From Leptospira jelokensis (GTDB lineage: Bacteria > Spirochaetota > Leptospiria > Leptospirales > Leptospiraceae), in assembly GCF_004769635.1 (NCBI RefSeq), contig NZ_RQGH01000008.1, positions 62,001 to 126,000 of the forward strand: DNA of 64,000 bases, written 5' to 3'. The first letter of the stretch is position 1, and every line of letters begins with the position of its first letter. Shown piece by piece: positions 25,747 through 35,292 of this stretch. The notes under the pieces were generated by a model. It was not told where the DNA came from and ran no database searches. It was given only the letters and a program-made list of their open reading frames with translations. A program made the translations under genes and the position numbers.

Positions 25747-28668
25747 TTATGAAACGACGTAGTTTTCCATCGGGATGCAGGAACAAACCAAGTTTCGATC
25801 GCCGTACACATTGTCGACGCGACCCACACTTGGCCAAAATTTGCGAGTTCGTAACCAAGGAAGTGGGTATGCTGCACGTTCTCTTGGATAGGAATGGTTC
25901 CATGCATCGCTAATCACCATATCAGCTGTGTGAGGTGAGTTCTTCAGAGGGTTATCCTCTTTAGAAAGGACACCGGACTCAATGTCCTTGATTTCCCCTG
26001 CAATGGACAACATCGAATCGATAAAACGATCCAATTCATCTTTTGATTCAGATTCAGTTGGTTCTACCATAAGAGTTCCAGGAACCGGAAAAGACATAGT
26101 AGGTGAATGGAACCCGTAGTCGATGAGTCGTTTGGCGATATCTTCCACTTCGATTCCACTTGTTTTTTTGAATCCACGCATATCAAGGATACATTCGTGA
26201 GCAACGAGACCTTTGTTTCCTTTGTATAACACAGGGAAGGCGGGCTCTAATTTTTTTGCAATGTAGTTGGCATTTAGGATGGCAATCTTTGTTGCGTAAC
26301 GAAGTCCATCAAATCCGAGCATGGCAATGTATGCCCAAGAAATCACAATGATTGATGCAGATCCCCAAGGAGCCGCAGACACAGCCCACTGGCTATTATT
26401 GGATCCATTTTCCACAAGGCTATGCCCTGGTAGGAAAGGAGCTAAGTGTTCGGCCACTCCAATGGGACCAACACCTGGTCCACCACCACCATGAGGGATA
26501 CAAAATGTTTTGTGTAAGTTCAAATGGCATACATCAGCCCCAATATCACCAGGTCGTGTTAAACCCACCTGTGCATTCATATTGGCACCATCCATATACA
26601 CTTGCCCACCATTGTCATGAATGGTTTGGCAAATCTCTTTGATAGATGCTTCAAAAACACCATGCGTAGAAGGATAGGTGACCATTAGAGCACCTAACTT
26701 GTCTTTATGCTCGCTGGCTTTTTGTTTTAAGTCGTCAACATCAATGTTTCCATTGATATCACAATTGACCGGAACCACTTTGAAACCTGCCATCACAGCT
26801 GAGGCTGGGTTGGTTCCATGCGCAGAGATAGGGATAAGGCAAATGTCTCTGTGCATGTCATTACGGCTTTGGTGGTAATTTCGTATCGCAAGTAACCCTG
26901 CATATTCACCTTGCGAACCTGCGTTAGGTTGTAGAGATACCTCAGCAAATCCAGTGATTTCACATAACCATTTTTCCAATTGGCTAAATAGAGTTCGGTA
27001 TCCTTCTGTTTGGTTTTCTGGCACAAAAGGATGGATATTGGAAAGTTCTGGCCAGGTAACCGGATACATCTCTGTGGAAGCATTGAGTTTCATCGTACAG
27101 GATCCAAGTGCGATCATGGATGTGGTTAACGATAAATCTTTTGCTTCGAGTCTTCGAATGTAACGCAACATTTCTGTTTCAGTATGAAAACTGTTAAAGA
27201 CTGGGTGAGTGAGATAAGTAGATTTTCTCTCTAGAAGTTCTGGAATTTTCCATTCTTCTTTTGATGTTAGATCTTCTAAAGGGAAGTGGAGTGATTTGTT
27301 TTCGTTAAATACTTCTAGTAAATCTTTGATGTCTTTTAAATTGGTTGTTTCATCCAAAGAGATACTGATCACATGACCAGAAACTTGTCTTATATTGATT
27401 TCTCTTTCTTCTGCATAATGTATGATTTCGGCAGAGGATATTTTAGACAATTCAACACGAATCGTATCGAAGTATGGATTGGAAATGATTTTGTATCCTA
27501 ACTTTTCAAGTCCTGTCGCAAGAATGGTTGTTATTCTGTGGACACGAGAGGCAATTTGTTTGAGTCCTTTGGGACCATGATACACAGCATACATCGAGGA
27601 TAAAACTGCGAGTAATACTTGCGCTGTACAAATGTTAGATGTCGCTTTATCCCTACGAATGTGTTGTTCGCGAGTTTGCAAACTGAGTCTGTATCCGGGT
27701 TTTCCTTGTGAATCTTTGGAAACGCCAATGAGACGGCCTGGCATGTTTCGTTTGTATTCTTCTTTCGTTGCAAAGTAACCAGCGTGTGGTCCGCCAAAAC
27801 CAAGTGGCAATCCAAATCGTTGTGTGGTACCTACTACCACGTCTGCATTCATTTCACCTGGAGATTTTAAAATGGTAAGTGCTAGTAAATCAGCAGCGAC
27901 AACTGTTTTGGCACCAACTTTATGCAGGCTTTCAATGAATTCACTAAAATCATAAATGGTTCCATCAGTAGAAGGGTATTGGACAATCGCGCCGAAAAAA
28001 TCATTGGATGGAACCATCTTTTTGAAAGATCCCACAACAATATTGATGCCAAGAGGAATTGCACGTGTGCGGATCACATCTAAGGTTTGTGGGTGAACGG
28101 ATTGGGAAACAAAAAATGATTTTCCTTGAGTATCATCTTTCAATGAAAACAACATATTCATTGCTTCTGCAGCAGCAGTTCCTTCATCAAGAAGGGATGC
28201 ATTGGCAATTTCCATCCCAGTGAGGTCTGTGATCATGGTTTGGAAGTTGATGAGTGCTTCCATACGTCCTTGTGCGATTTCTGCTTGGTAAGGAGTGTAA
28301 GCAGTATACCAACCTGGATTTTCTAAAATGTTCCTTTGGATCACAGGTGGGGTGATACAAGAATAATAACCAAGACCTAAGTAGGATCTGTAGATTTTGT
28401 TTTTAGAAACAATTTTTTTAAGCTCTTTTTGCAATGCATATTCACCAATTGGTTTTGGTAAATTGAGTTCCTTTCGTAACCGAATGTTTTCGGGTACTGC
28501 ATCATTGATGAGATCATCCAACTCCTTATACCCAATCGTAGATAGCATTTCAGAAACAGTTGTTTCTGTCACACCAACATGACGGCGAAGGAAGGTATCA
28601 CTTGGTTCAAGTGTTTCTTCGTAGGGGGAATGGATGGGTGATGAAGGTTGTACGGAACTCACTTGCAA
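25747..28668 (-). CDS. gcvP: Glycine dehydrogenase (decarboxylating), P-protein
   Basis: The P-protein of the glycine cleavage system decarboxylates glycine with pyridoxal phosphate and passes aminomethyl to the lipoyl arm of GcvH. The 973-residue chain is the full-length fused type, with N-half '[15 protein letters not shown]' and C-half PLP lysine in '[18 protein letters not shown]'. The glycine-rich loop and '[10 protein letters not shown]' are conserved. It follows gcvH by 10 bases. The system feeds one-carbon units to tetrahydrofolate; the L-protein is not encoded here. Confidence 0.98.
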   Translation of the reverse strand: MQVSSVQPSSPIHSPYEETLEPSDTFLRRHVGVTETTVSEMLSTIGYKELDDLINDAVPENIRLRKELNLPKPIGEYALQKELKKIVSKNKIYRSYLGLGYYSCITPPVIQRNILENPGWYTAYTPYQAEIAQGRMEALINFQTMITDLTGMEIANASLLDEGTAAAEAMNMLFSLKDDTQGKSFFVSQSVHPQTLDVIRTRAIPLGINIVVGSFKKMVPSNDFFGAIVQYPSTDGTIYDFSEFIESLHKVGAKTVVAADLLALTILKSPGEMNADVVVGTTQRFGLPLGFGGPHAGYFATKEEYKRNMPGRLIGVSKDSQGKPGYRLSLQTREQHIRRDKATSNICTAQVLLAVLSSMYAVYHGPKGLKQIASRVHRITTILATGLEKLGYKIISNPYFDTIRVELSKISSAEIIHYAEEREINIRQVSGHVISISLDETTNLKDIKDLLEVFNENKSLHFPLEDLTSKEEWKIPELLERKSTYLTHPVFNSFHTETEMLRYIRRLEAKDLSLTTSMIALGSCTMKLNASTEMYPVTWPELSNIHPFVPENQTEGYRTLFSQLEKWLCEITGFAEVSLQPNAGSQGEYAGLLAIRNYHQSRNDMHRDICLIPISAHGTNPASAVMAGFKVVPVNCDINGNIDVDDLKQKASEHKDKLGALMVTYPSTHGVFEASIKEICQTIHDNGGQVYMDGANMNAQVGLTRPGDIGADVCHLNLHKTFCIPHGGGGPGVGPIGVAEHLAPFLPGHSLVENGSNNSQWAVSAAPWGSASIIVISWAYIAMLGFDGLRYATKIAILNANYIAKKLEPAFPVLYKGNKGLVAHECILDMRGFKKTSGIEVEDIAKRLIDYGFHSPTMSFPVPGTLMVEPTESESKDELDRFIDSMLSIAGEIKDIESGVLSKEDNPLKNSPHTADMVISDAWNHSYPRERAAYPLPWLRTRKFWPSVGRVDNVYGDRNLVCSCIPMENYVVS

Positions 28669-28678
28669 ATAACTCCTA

Positions 28679-29071
28679 TTAGTCTAATTTCGAAACGTAT
28701 TCTTTGTATTGTGCTGCAGATAATAATCCACTTAACTCAGATGTTTGGATGTTTTTTAATTTAACCATCCAAGTATCAAATGGTTCTGCATTCACAGACT
28801 GTGGGTTGGAACCGAGAGAACCGTTGGTTTCTACGACTTCTCCTGAAATAGGAGAGTATAAGTCCTCTGCAGCTTTTACAGATTCAATGGTTCCAAGGCT
28901 ATCTTTTGCTTTGATTTGTTTTCCAGGTTTTGGAAGGTCGATGAAAACAATGTCACCTAATGCGTTTTGAGCGAAGTCAGTGATTCCGATGAGTGCAACA
29001 TCACCTTCTACCTTCACCCACTCATGTTTTTCTGTATAAAAATATCCGTCTTTAGCTTGTGTGTCTGCCAT
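28679..29071 (-). CDS. gcvH: Glycine cleavage system H protein
   Basis: A 130-residue lipoyl carrier of the glycine cleavage system. The lipoylated residue is K66 in '[15 protein letters not shown]'. The entry motif '[36 protein letters not shown]' is typical. It lies between gcvT and gcvP, 15 bases after the gcvT stop, in the order T-H-P. Full length and standard. Confidence 0.98.
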   Translation of the reverse strand: MADTQAKDGYFYTEKHEWVKVEGDVALIGITDFAQNALGDIVFIDLPKPGKQIKAKDSLGTIESVKAAEDLYSPISGEVVETNGSLGSNPQSVNAEPFDTWMVKLKNIQTSELSGLLSAAQYKEYVSKLD

Positions 29072-29086
29072 GGTTTTTTCCTTACA

Positions 29087-30199
29087 TCAACGATTGTTTC
29101 GGACACTGCCTTGGATGAAGGCACCAGTCTCTACTTTAGCCAATTTCTTCTGGCCACGAATCTCCACAAATACTTCCGTTTGGTTTTTTGCGAATTCAGT
29201 CTCTAGGATGGCAAGTCCAAGGGATTCTTTACGGCTAGGGGAGTGGGTTCCTGACGTTGATTTGCCAATTTCTTTCCCATCTGGGGAAAAAATGGGAAAA
29301 TTTTCTCGTAAAACCCCTGGTTCCATGAGGCGGATCCCAACGATTTTCTGTTTGGGGCCATTTTTTTTATCAGCGATGATGCGGTCATACCCAAGATATG
29401 GTTTTGGTTTTTCCTTTACGATAAAATTGATTCCCGATTCTACTGGAGTCCATTCGGCATTCAATTCATGTCCATAGAGTGGGTATTTTGCTTCCAAACG
29501 AAGTGTGTCACGTGCCCCGAGCCCAACTGGAACAAGTCCGAAATCCTTTCCGATTTCCAGTAACTCTTTCCAGAGAGTGACACCTAAATTGTTGGAAGTA
29601 TAAATTTCAAAACCATCTTCTCCCGTATAACCGGTGCGAGACACGATGATGTTTTCTCCTCTCCAATTCATTTCAGTGAAATGGTAATACAGTATGTTTG
29701 ATAAATCTTTTCCTAAGTATTTTGCGAAGATTGCATCCGCTTTTGGACCTTGTAAGGCAATTTGGTGCCAATTTTTACTATCATCAACTACAGTAACGTT
29801 ACCTTTTACATATTTTAGTAAATGTTTGGTTACGGCTTCGTAGTTGGAAGCATTAGAACAAATCATATACTTTGTATCATTGAATTTATAAACAGTGATA
29901 TCGTCGACTAGGCCACCTAAGTCGTTCACAACAGCATTGTACTGCACTTGGCCATCTTTCATGGATGAAATGGTATTACATGTGACCGATTCTAAAAAAT
30001 CTAAAACTTCTTTGGCATCACCAGTGACAAAAATTTCACCCATATGCGATACATCGAAGAGACCTGCGTTCGATCGTGTTGCCAAATGTTCTTGGATGAT
30101 ACCAGTATACTGGACAGGCATGTCCCATCCGCCAAAAGGAACCATCTTGGCTCCCATTTCTTTATGAATTGAGTGTAGGGGTGTTTGTTTTAGTTCCAC
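29087..30199 (-). CDS. gcvT: Aminomethyltransferase, T-protein
   Basis: The T-protein releases ammonia from the aminomethyl group on GcvH and makes 5,10-methylene-tetrahydrofolate. The 370 residues show '[30 protein letters not shown]' and the folate-contacting '[14 protein letters not shown]' with catalytic Asp region 'DVSHMGE'. The C-terminal '[16 protein letters not shown]' barrel is complete. It is the first gene of gcvT-gcvH-gcvP-fdx. The 77-base gap to the divergent oxidoreductase is too short for a tandem glycine riboswitch. Confidence 0.97.
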   Translation of the reverse strand: MELKQTPLHSIHKEMGAKMVPFGGWDMPVQYTGIIQEHLATRSNAGLFDVSHMGEIFVTGDAKEVLDFLESVTCNTISSMKDGQVQYNAVVNDLGGLVDDITVYKFNDTKYMICSNASNYEAVTKHLLKYVKGNVTVVDDSKNWHQIALQGPKADAIFAKYLGKDLSNILYYHFTEMNWRGENIIVSRTGYTGEDGFEIYTSNNLGVTLWKELLEIGKDFGLVPVGLGARDTLRLEAKYPLYGHELNAEWTPVESGINFIVKEKPKPYLGYDRIIADKKNGPKQKIVGIRLMEPGVLRENFPIFSPDGKEIGKSTSGTHSPSRKESLGLAILETEFAKNQTEVFVEIRGQKKLAKVETGAFIQGSVRNNR

Positions 30200-30276
30200 G
30201 GTGTTCTCTTATGTAGACTCTTCTACCATAGAAAAATGGTTTCATGGTACTGGAATTGAATTTTTTTTAACCCAAT

Positions 30277-31296
30277 ATGCAAAGAGACGTCTACCGAATC
30301 GACAAAACGGGATCCATCGATCATTTACACCGAAAAAAAGAAATGTTACCACCTCCAGAGAATGATGAGGTCACGATCGAAGTAAAAGCCATAGGACTTA
30401 ACTTTGCAGATGTATTTTCAGTTTATGGTTTGTACTCAGCAACTCCTAAGGGAAGTTTCATCCCAGGTTTAGAATTTTCAGGGAAAATCGTAAAAATAGG
30501 CCCAAAAGTGAAGGATTTTAAGGTTGGTGACAATGTTTTTGGTGTCACGAGATTCGGAGCGTATGCAACTCATCTCAACATTTCAGAAAAAACAATCTTC
30601 CCATTACCGAAGGATTGGACGATGCAAGATGGTGCATCCTTTGCTGTCCAAGCACTCACTGCATACTATGCACTCATTCCACTTGGACAAGTGAAAGCAG
30701 GGGATCATGTCTTGGTTCATAGTGCTGCCGGTGGTGTTGGCATCATGGCAGGTCATATCATTCAGAAAAAAAAAGCAATCGCCATCGGTCTTGTAGGTGA
30801 TTCTCGTAAATTTTCGATCTTAAAAGAGGTTGGTTATGATTTTTTTCTCACACGATCACCAAATTTTAAAGAAGAGATGCGTAAAATTTTGTTAGGAGCC
30901 CCATTAAAAATCGTTTTAGAATGTTTAGGTGGTCGTTATTTTCACGACAGTTATGAACTATTAGCACCGATGGGAAGGCTTGTTACCTATGGAAGTGCTA
31001 ACTTCACACCATCTCATTCATTCCGAAATTGGTTTTCCATTGCCTATTCATACCTCACGAGACCAAAAATTGATCCTTTATCGATGATTTCAGACAATAA
31101 ATCAGTGTTGGGCTTCAATTTAATATGGTTGTGGAATGAAATTGATGAACTTAGAAAACATTTTTCGGAATTAATGAAGTTATCTTTACCAAAACAAACG
31201 ATTGGACATGAATTTTCATTCGATTCAATGCATGATGCACTCCGTACAATGCAAAGTGGACAATCAATCGGTAAGATTGTTATCAATGTTCCGTAG
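30277..31296 (+). CDS. Zinc-independent MDR oxidoreductase (quinone oxidoreductase-like)
   Basis: Medium-chain dehydrogenase/reductase of 339 residues. The N-terminal GroES-like part has 'EVTIEVKAIGLNFADVFSVYGLY' and 'IPGLEFSGKIVKIG'. The NAD(P)-binding part has 'VLVHSAAGGVGIMAGHII', the AAGGVG signature of quinone oxidoreductase/VAT-1 types. The zinc-ligand Cys/His set of alcohol dehydrogenases is missing. It probably reduces quinones or alpha,beta-unsaturated carbonyls with NADPH. It is transcribed divergently from the gcv operon. Confidence 0.85.
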   Translation: MQRDVYRIDKTGSIDHLHRKKEMLPPPENDEVTIEVKAIGLNFADVFSVYGLYSATPKGSFIPGLEFSGKIVKIGPKVKDFKVGDNVFGVTRFGAYATHLNISEKTIFPLPKDWTMQDGASFAVQALTAYYALIPLGQVKAGDHVLVHSAAGGVGIMAGHIIQKKKAIAIGLVGDSRKFSILKEVGYDFFLTRSPNFKEEMRKILLGAPLKIVLECLGGRYFHDSYELLAPMGRLVTYGSANFTPSHSFRNWFSIAYSYLTRPKIDPLSMISDNKSVLGFNLIWLWNEIDELRKHFSELMKLSLPKQTIGHEFSFDSMHDALRTMQSGQSIGKIVINVP

Positions 31297-31455
31297 AATG
31301 AGTATTAGCCTGTTTTTTTATTTTGAATAAAAATTCATGCAAAAAATAAAATTTCTTTACATTTAAAATGATATGATTTAATTATGTCGTATCAATTCAC
31401 TCTCTGTTTGCCAAGGACAGCCGTGTTTTGAAATCAAAAGATAAGGACGATCACA

Positions 31456-31530
31456 ATGGTTGCTAAAAAGAAAGCCGCAAAAAAGAAAGCCGCTAAGAAA
31501 AAAGCTGCAAAGAAAAAATCTAAGAAATAA
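31456..31530 (+). CDS. 24-residue Lys/Ala repeat peptide (histone H1-tail-like)
   Basis: A very short gene coding for a strongly basic peptide: after MVA come repeats of KKKAA ending in KKKSKK, with 15 Lys in 24 residues. At DNA level it is about three 15-base units of the form AAAAAGAAAGCCGC(A/T). Evidence that it is real: ATG 31456 follows AAGGA at a normal distance (31443-31447), the frame closes with TAA, and a strong intrinsic terminator lies 46 bases later. TTGAAT (31323-31328) and TAAAAT (31347-31352), 18 apart, are a weak promoter option. Such tails occur on histone H1-like and HU-like DNA-binding proteins. A role in nucleoid or RNA binding is inference. Confidence 0.65.
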   Translation: MVAKKKAAKKKAAKKKAAKKKSKK

Positions 31531-31576
31531 CTTAGATTCGATTCTTCCTTCGAAACTATCGAAGTAAGATTGTGTG

Positions 31577-31602
31577 AACCCGCAAAACCTGCGGGTTTTT
31601 TC
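31577..31602 (+). terminator. Intrinsic terminator after the basic peptide gene
   Basis: AACCCGCA (31577-31584) pairs with TGCGGGTT (31590-31597) around AAACC, followed by a T run. A second, weaker stem (TTCGAT with ATCGAA) lies just upstream. It ends the short transcript from 31456. Confidence 0.88.
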
Positions 31603-31629
31603 ATTTATAGGGCTTACAATCGGAAAAAA

Positions 31630-32211
31630 TTACGCGATTGCCCTTGTAAAACCCCTTCTCGTCATTAAAAATCCTGATTTTCTCTCCGAATTTGCTCTCT
31701 CAACACCAATAAATTGGAAATGATCCTTCTTATTGATGGAATCAAAGAGTGCTTTCATGAGTGATTCGATGTTAGGATGGATCACATTCTTATAACTTTT
31801 CCGTGAATGATCCTTTCCCCAAATTTCTAAATGGTCATTCTCCGGCATTTTTAAAATCAGCGAAGGCAAATCATATCGTTTGATGAGAACATTGCACACT
31901 TCTTCGAATCCATACTCTGTGATGGAATTAAAATCAAAAAAAACGAGTAAGTAGAGGATGTTGGTTGGTTCGAGTCTTCCATTTTCATCTGAAATTTTTT
32001 GGATACCATCGAGGACTACGTAGCGAAGGTTCTTCGATTGGATCCATAATTTCTGGTCTTCATGTCGTTTTAGATTCACTTCTTCTGAAAACCGCTTCTG
32101 GAATACGGTAGAGAGGAAAAATCCTGTGGAATCTTGTCTTTCTTCGAGGATTCTTTCTAAAGAAAAGGGTTCAAACTCTAAATTGAAATACTTTGTATAC
32201 GTCTCTGCCAT
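31630..32211 (-). CDS. Hypothetical protein
   Basis: An unrecognised 193-residue protein, probably cytoplasmic, with no signal peptide or membrane helix. The central strand-helix pattern 'KNLRYVVLDGIQKI', 'NILYLLVFFDFNSITEYGFEEVCNVLIKRYDLPSLILKM' suggests an alpha/beta fold. The C-terminus is basic ('RKSGFLMTRRGFTRAIA'). It follows the SUFU gene on the same strand with a 60-base gap. Nothing identifies a function. Confidence 0.6.
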   Translation of the reverse strand: MAETYTKYFNLEFEPFSLERILEERQDSTGFFLSTVFQKRFSEEVNLKRHEDQKLWIQSKNLRYVVLDGIQKISDENGRLEPTNILYLLVFFDFNSITEYGFEEVCNVLIKRYDLPSLILKMPENDHLEIWGKDHSRKSYKNVIHPNIESLMKALFDSINKKDHFQFIGVERANSERKSGFLMTRRGFTRAIA

Positions 32212-32271
32212 ATCATATTGAGTAACGGACAGATTTTAGAGTTTGAATCGGATTTTTTTTGTGATTTGGAA

Positions 32272-33414
32272 CTAGAATTCTAACATTCTGCGTTCGGAAT
32301 CATGAAAAAAACTATATCCTTCTTGTTTCCAAGTCTCCCAAAACTTTTGTGAGCCTTCTCTCATAAAACAAATTCGTTCTTCCGTTGAGATCGGTGTTAA
32401 AAAAAGAAAGTTGGCTCGTTTTCCATTCTCAGTGATGAGTCCGTTTAGTTCCGGTACTCCATCGACAATCCCTTTGTCGAGTTCGTCAGTGAGGTTACGA
32501 AGGACAAACCAATTGAAATCCAAATACAATTGGTCTGGGTCTTTGCGTGGATTTTGGATCGTATGCGAATGACCAAACCAGATTCCAGTGTTCCAAGGGA
32601 ATTTTACCATCTCACCTAAAACATGTTGGATCCATGATTCTGATTTATCGGGAGCATCTTTTAATAATTGGATCGCAAACACGAGTTCGATACGGGAAAA
32701 GTTTTCATATTCTTTATGGTAAAGTTCAATGCTCGGTTGGTTTTGTACGCTCATCCCAATGGTAGAAAAAATTTTGATCTCTGGGAATTCTTTTGGAAGG
32801 AATGATGCGATCCCAAGTGATGGATACTTTCCTCCATCCGCTGACCAATAGGTTTGGTGTTTGCCAAGTTTGGATTCTAAAAATTCCAATCGAAGTGATT
32901 GTGCGTTTTTCCAATGGTTTTTTTCAGCGACTGATTCCCAAAACTTACGATTGCCTTTCACTCTCTCTGCAATCACACCATGATCGGGATCACCGAGAGG
33001 GGATGCAGTGGGCGCTTCTTCTTTTGCAAACTTTGAATACCCGTGAATGCCTTTGATACCTGACCATGAAGGAAGGTAGGCCTGCAGTTCTTCGTCTACA
33101 AATAATGCAACTGCATCACCTTCTTCAGACCAAATGAAATGAATTTGGTCTTCTGTGAGAGTGCTTTGTGCTTTTGGATCGGTGACTTCAGATTTGGTGA
33201 GAATGGGAGCAAGACCCAAATCAAAGTCTTCTTCGGTTCTTTGATCAGGTGCATCGATGGTATTACGAACCCAAAGTGTTTTCATTGGCCACTCAGGATT
33301 GTTATGTGATTGAAGGTATAAATAAATGGTCCTTCCATCGTCTTCTAAAAAGGCTGTGAAGGAGCCGTAAGGATTTGCTTCTTGGTATAAAACTTTGGGA
33401 GTGATGGGATTCAT
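32272..33414 (-). CDS. Suppressor-of-fused (SUFU) domain protein
   Basis: A 380-residue protein whose C-terminal half fits the bacterial SUFU domain: 'IELVFAIQLL', 'LGEMVKFPWNTGIWFGHSHTI', 'NGLITENGKRANFLFLTPISTEERICFMREGSQKFWETWKQEG'. The N-terminal 170 residues are an unidentified extension ('TAFLEDDGRTIYLYLQSHNNPEWPMKTLWVRN'). In bacteria SUFU and SUKH proteins often serve as immunity proteins to polymorphic toxins, but no toxin gene is nearby, so a housekeeping or orphan role is equally likely. The start ATG overlaps the upstream gene's stop by one base (TAATG). Confidence 0.78.
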   Translation of the reverse strand: MNPITPKVLYQEANPYGSFTAFLEDDGRTIYLYLQSHNNPEWPMKTLWVRNTIDAPDQRTEEDFDLGLAPILTKSEVTDPKAQSTLTEDQIHFIWSEEGDAVALFVDEELQAYLPSWSGIKGIHGYSKFAKEEAPTASPLGDPDHGVIAERVKGNRKFWESVAEKNHWKNAQSLRLEFLESKLGKHQTYWSADGGKYPSLGIASFLPKEFPEIKIFSTIGMSVQNQPSIELYHKEYENFSRIELVFAIQLLKDAPDKSESWIQHVLGEMVKFPWNTGIWFGHSHTIQNPRKDPDQLYLDFNWFVLRNLTDELDKGIVDGVPELNGLITENGKRANFLFLTPISTEERICFMREGSQKFWETWKQEGYSFFHDSERRMLEF

Positions 33415-33773
33415 TAAAATTTATGTGGTACCACTTTCTCTTTAAACTTCGCAAGCAGTTTGGAAATGGTTTCATCCATACCAGGCTCAAAATAAATTTC
33501 TGGATAAAACCCAGAAGCGTTTCTAAGTCCAATGAGTTCTGGTTCGTTCCATTGGCGGTATCCTTTTAAAGCGTTCCAAACTTCTTCAGAAGGTGTGGAG
33601 TTCTCTTTTTTGGCATCGATGAAAGCTTGTATCGTTCGCGTAGGGGTCATACTATCGTATAGATTCTTTGGGATCGGAGGGAATCCAACCAAAATTTTAG
33701 ACAAAAAAGGATGAAATTCCTGAGTTTTCTGATGACAGTAGCCACAATTACGAGGAAGGTTGAATGGTTGCAT
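33414..33773 (-). CDS. Small protein with N-terminal CxxCH, coupled to SUFU gene
   Basis: An unrecognised 119-residue protein. The N-terminus has 'NCGYCHQKTQEFHPF', two Cys and His residues that could hold zinc. There is no signal peptide, so the CxxCH is probably not a haem site. ATG 33773 is chosen for GAGGAAG eight bases upstream; a TTG at 33836 would extend it back through the divergent AlkB start. Its stop overlaps the SUFU start, so the proteins are made together and may interact. It resembles a small adaptor; no domain is known to me. Confidence 0.6.
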   Translation of the reverse strand: MQPFNLPRNCGYCHQKTQEFHPFLSKILVGFPPIPKNLYDSMTPTRTIQAFIDAKKENSTPSEEVWNALKGYRQWNEPELIGLRNASGFYPEIYFEPGMDETISKLLAKFKEKVVPHKF

Positions 33774-33804
33774 TTTGGAAACTTCCTCAGGTAATTTTGA
33801 AACG

Positions 33805-34410
33805 ATGCAATTATTCCACCAAGTCACAAATTCCAATCGATTACCATTTGATGGGAGACTTACTTACCTACCTCATTTTTTGAATTTAGAAAAGAGTGAG
33901 TACTATTTTGATACCTTTCTCCATACAATTGAATGGAAACAAGATGAAGCCATCCTTTACGGGAAACACATCACAACCAAACGAAGTGTGGCTTGGTATG
34001 CAGACAAAGGATTTTCATATCGTTATTCTGGTACTACGAAAACTGCATTACCCTGGTCCAAAGGACTCCTAGAGTTAAAAGAGGCAGTGGAAAGAGAAAC
34101 CAAGGAATCCTTTAATTCCTGTTTATTAAACTTATACCATGATGGTTCAGAAGGGATGGCATGGCATAGCGATGACGAAACCTCTCTCAAACCAAACTCA
34201 TGCATCGCATCGGTGAGTTTAGGTGCGGAAAGGATCTTTCGATTCAAACACAAAAAGAAGGACTCAAAAGTAGAGTTGCATTTAGAGCCAGGCAGTCTTC
34301 TGTTGATGCAAGGTGAAATCCAACACCATTGGCTACATTCCTTACCCAAAGCACTCAAAGTCAAAAGACCCCGTATCAATTTAACCTTTCGACAATTTGG
34401 TACGATATAA
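33805..34410 (+). CDS. AlkB-family 2OG-Fe(II) dioxygenase
   Basis: Alkylated nucleic-acid repair dioxygenase, 201 residues. The family opening 'MQLF...NRLPFDGRLTYLPHFLN' supports ATG 33805 over TTG 33760. Iron ligands are H and D in 'GMAWHSDDETSL' and the distal His in 'QHHWLHSLPK'. The 2-oxoglutarate-binding arginines appear in 'RPRINLTFRQF'. The 'FDG...SYRYSG' part fits the AlkB2/ALKBH2-3 branch, which demethylates 1-meA and 3-meC. It is divergent from the small CxxCH gene with overlapping 5' regions. Confidence 0.92.
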   Translation: MQLFHQVTNSNRLPFDGRLTYLPHFLNLEKSEYYFDTFLHTIEWKQDEAILYGKHITTKRSVAWYADKGFSYRYSGTTKTALPWSKGLLELKEAVERETKESFNSCLLNLYHDGSEGMAWHSDDETSLKPNSCIASVSLGAERIFRFKHKKKDSKVELHLEPGSLLLMQGEIQHHWLHSLPKALKVKRPRINLTFRQFGTI

Positions 34411-34523
34411 AAGGCCTTTAGAAATATAACGGATCAAAAAAGTCATTCCGATCCATTCGCACGCCAAAGGATGGAAACGATTTTGGACTTCCTTCCATCC
34501 ATACAATCCAGCCTCAGACTAAA

Positions 34524-35126
34524 TCATGATCGAAAACCTTGTTTCAATAATAAGTCTTTGTATTCATCCTCCGATTTTTGATTCCATAACAATAGAGTTT
34601 TGAAGGGATCCCCTTTGAGTGCAAGGGTTTGGCAAAAAGCGTGTTCGGTTTTCAAACCACTTCGTTTTAATTCCCTGATGGTCTCGCGAAAATGATTGTT
34701 TGCTAGAGTTAAAAACCGATTTTCTACCATCATATGGATCCAAGCGTATTGTTCGGTTGGCTCCAAAGACTGTCCAAATATTTCATATTTGAATTTGGGA
34801 GTTGAAAATCGGCAAATCAAAGTTACGCGAAGTGAAATCGTTTTTTCAGAGAAAGAATAGTTTGCAAAATTTCGAAACTTTGCATAACAAATTTTTTGTA
34901 AATGAGAAGGGACATTGTATTTCACCAAAATATCCACATCACTTGTTTCTGTATCAATATCGATCGGAATTGTGCCAGCGAGAGTTGGTTTGAACCCAAT
35001 TAAGTTTTTTAGAATTTTCCATTTTTCTAAATCTTCCCACAACTCCTGTTGTTTTGGATTTCCTAACCGCAAGTAATCAGGTTCTAAAAACGGATTCGAT
35101 TCCAGCGATTGCATATTATGTCTCAT
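34524..35126 (-). CDS. DUF4269 nucleotidyltransferase-like protein
   Basis: A protein of about 200 residues of the DUF4269 family, which has a minimal nucleotidyltransferase-like core. Seen here: 'KPTLAGTIPIDIDTETSDVDILVKY', where the T/S-D-x-D pair would be the metal site, and a C-terminal helical part with 'AYLWIHMMV'-like residues and 'FRETIRELKRSGLKTEHAF'. The frame continues upstream to TTG/ATG codons within a repeat block (35141-35192), so ATG 35126 or ATG 35114 is the likely start. Biochemical role of the family is not established. Confidence 0.7.
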   Translation of the reverse strand: MRHNMQSLESNPFLEPDYLRLGNPKQQELWEDLEKWKILKNLIGFKPTLAGTIPIDIDTETSDVDILVKYNVPSHLQKICYAKFRNFANYSFSEKTISLRVTLICRFSTPKFKYEIFGQSLEPTEQYAWIHMMVENRFLTLANNHFRETIRELKRSGLKTEHAFCQTLALKGDPFKTLLLWNQKSEDEYKDLLLKQGFRS

Positions 35127-35140
35127 GTGGTTTGTACCGG

Positions 35141-35192
35141 CCCCCACCCTCATTGGGTGGTGGAGGCGGGCTTGTGGGAGAAAATTCCCGCC
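35141..35192. repeat. Intergenic repeat with two nested hairpins (copy 2)
   Basis: CCACCC (35144-35149) pairs with GGGTGG (35155-35160), and GGCGGG (35165-35170) pairs with CCCGCC (35187-35192). On the minus strand the order CCCGCC, CAATG, GGTGGGG matches the block at 25237-25302. It lies directly before the DUF4269 start and may contribute its leader. Confidence 0.6.
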
Positions 35193-35292
35193 CGAACTCC
35201 TACCATAAAACCGGACGCATGTCTTTTGGAAATTCAATCTTGGCGAAAATTTTTAAAAAAACTTCGCAGTTTCACTAAAAAAGTTTAAAAGT

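Noticed and set aside
30200..30276. Glycine riboswitch before gcvT
   Set aside because: The gap to the divergent gene is only 77 bases and lacks the tandem aptamer pattern.
32272..33414. Polymorphic toxin immunity system built on SUFU
   Set aside because: No secreted toxin gene or Rhs-type repeat lies nearby.
33414..33773. Cytochrome c identity from CxxCH
   Set aside because: No signal peptide, no second ligand context, and the rest of the protein does not resemble a cytochrome.
33774..33836. Longer version of the small CxxCH protein starting at TTG 33836
   Set aside because: It runs back through the AlkB start, while ATG 33773 has a good Shine-Dalgarno.
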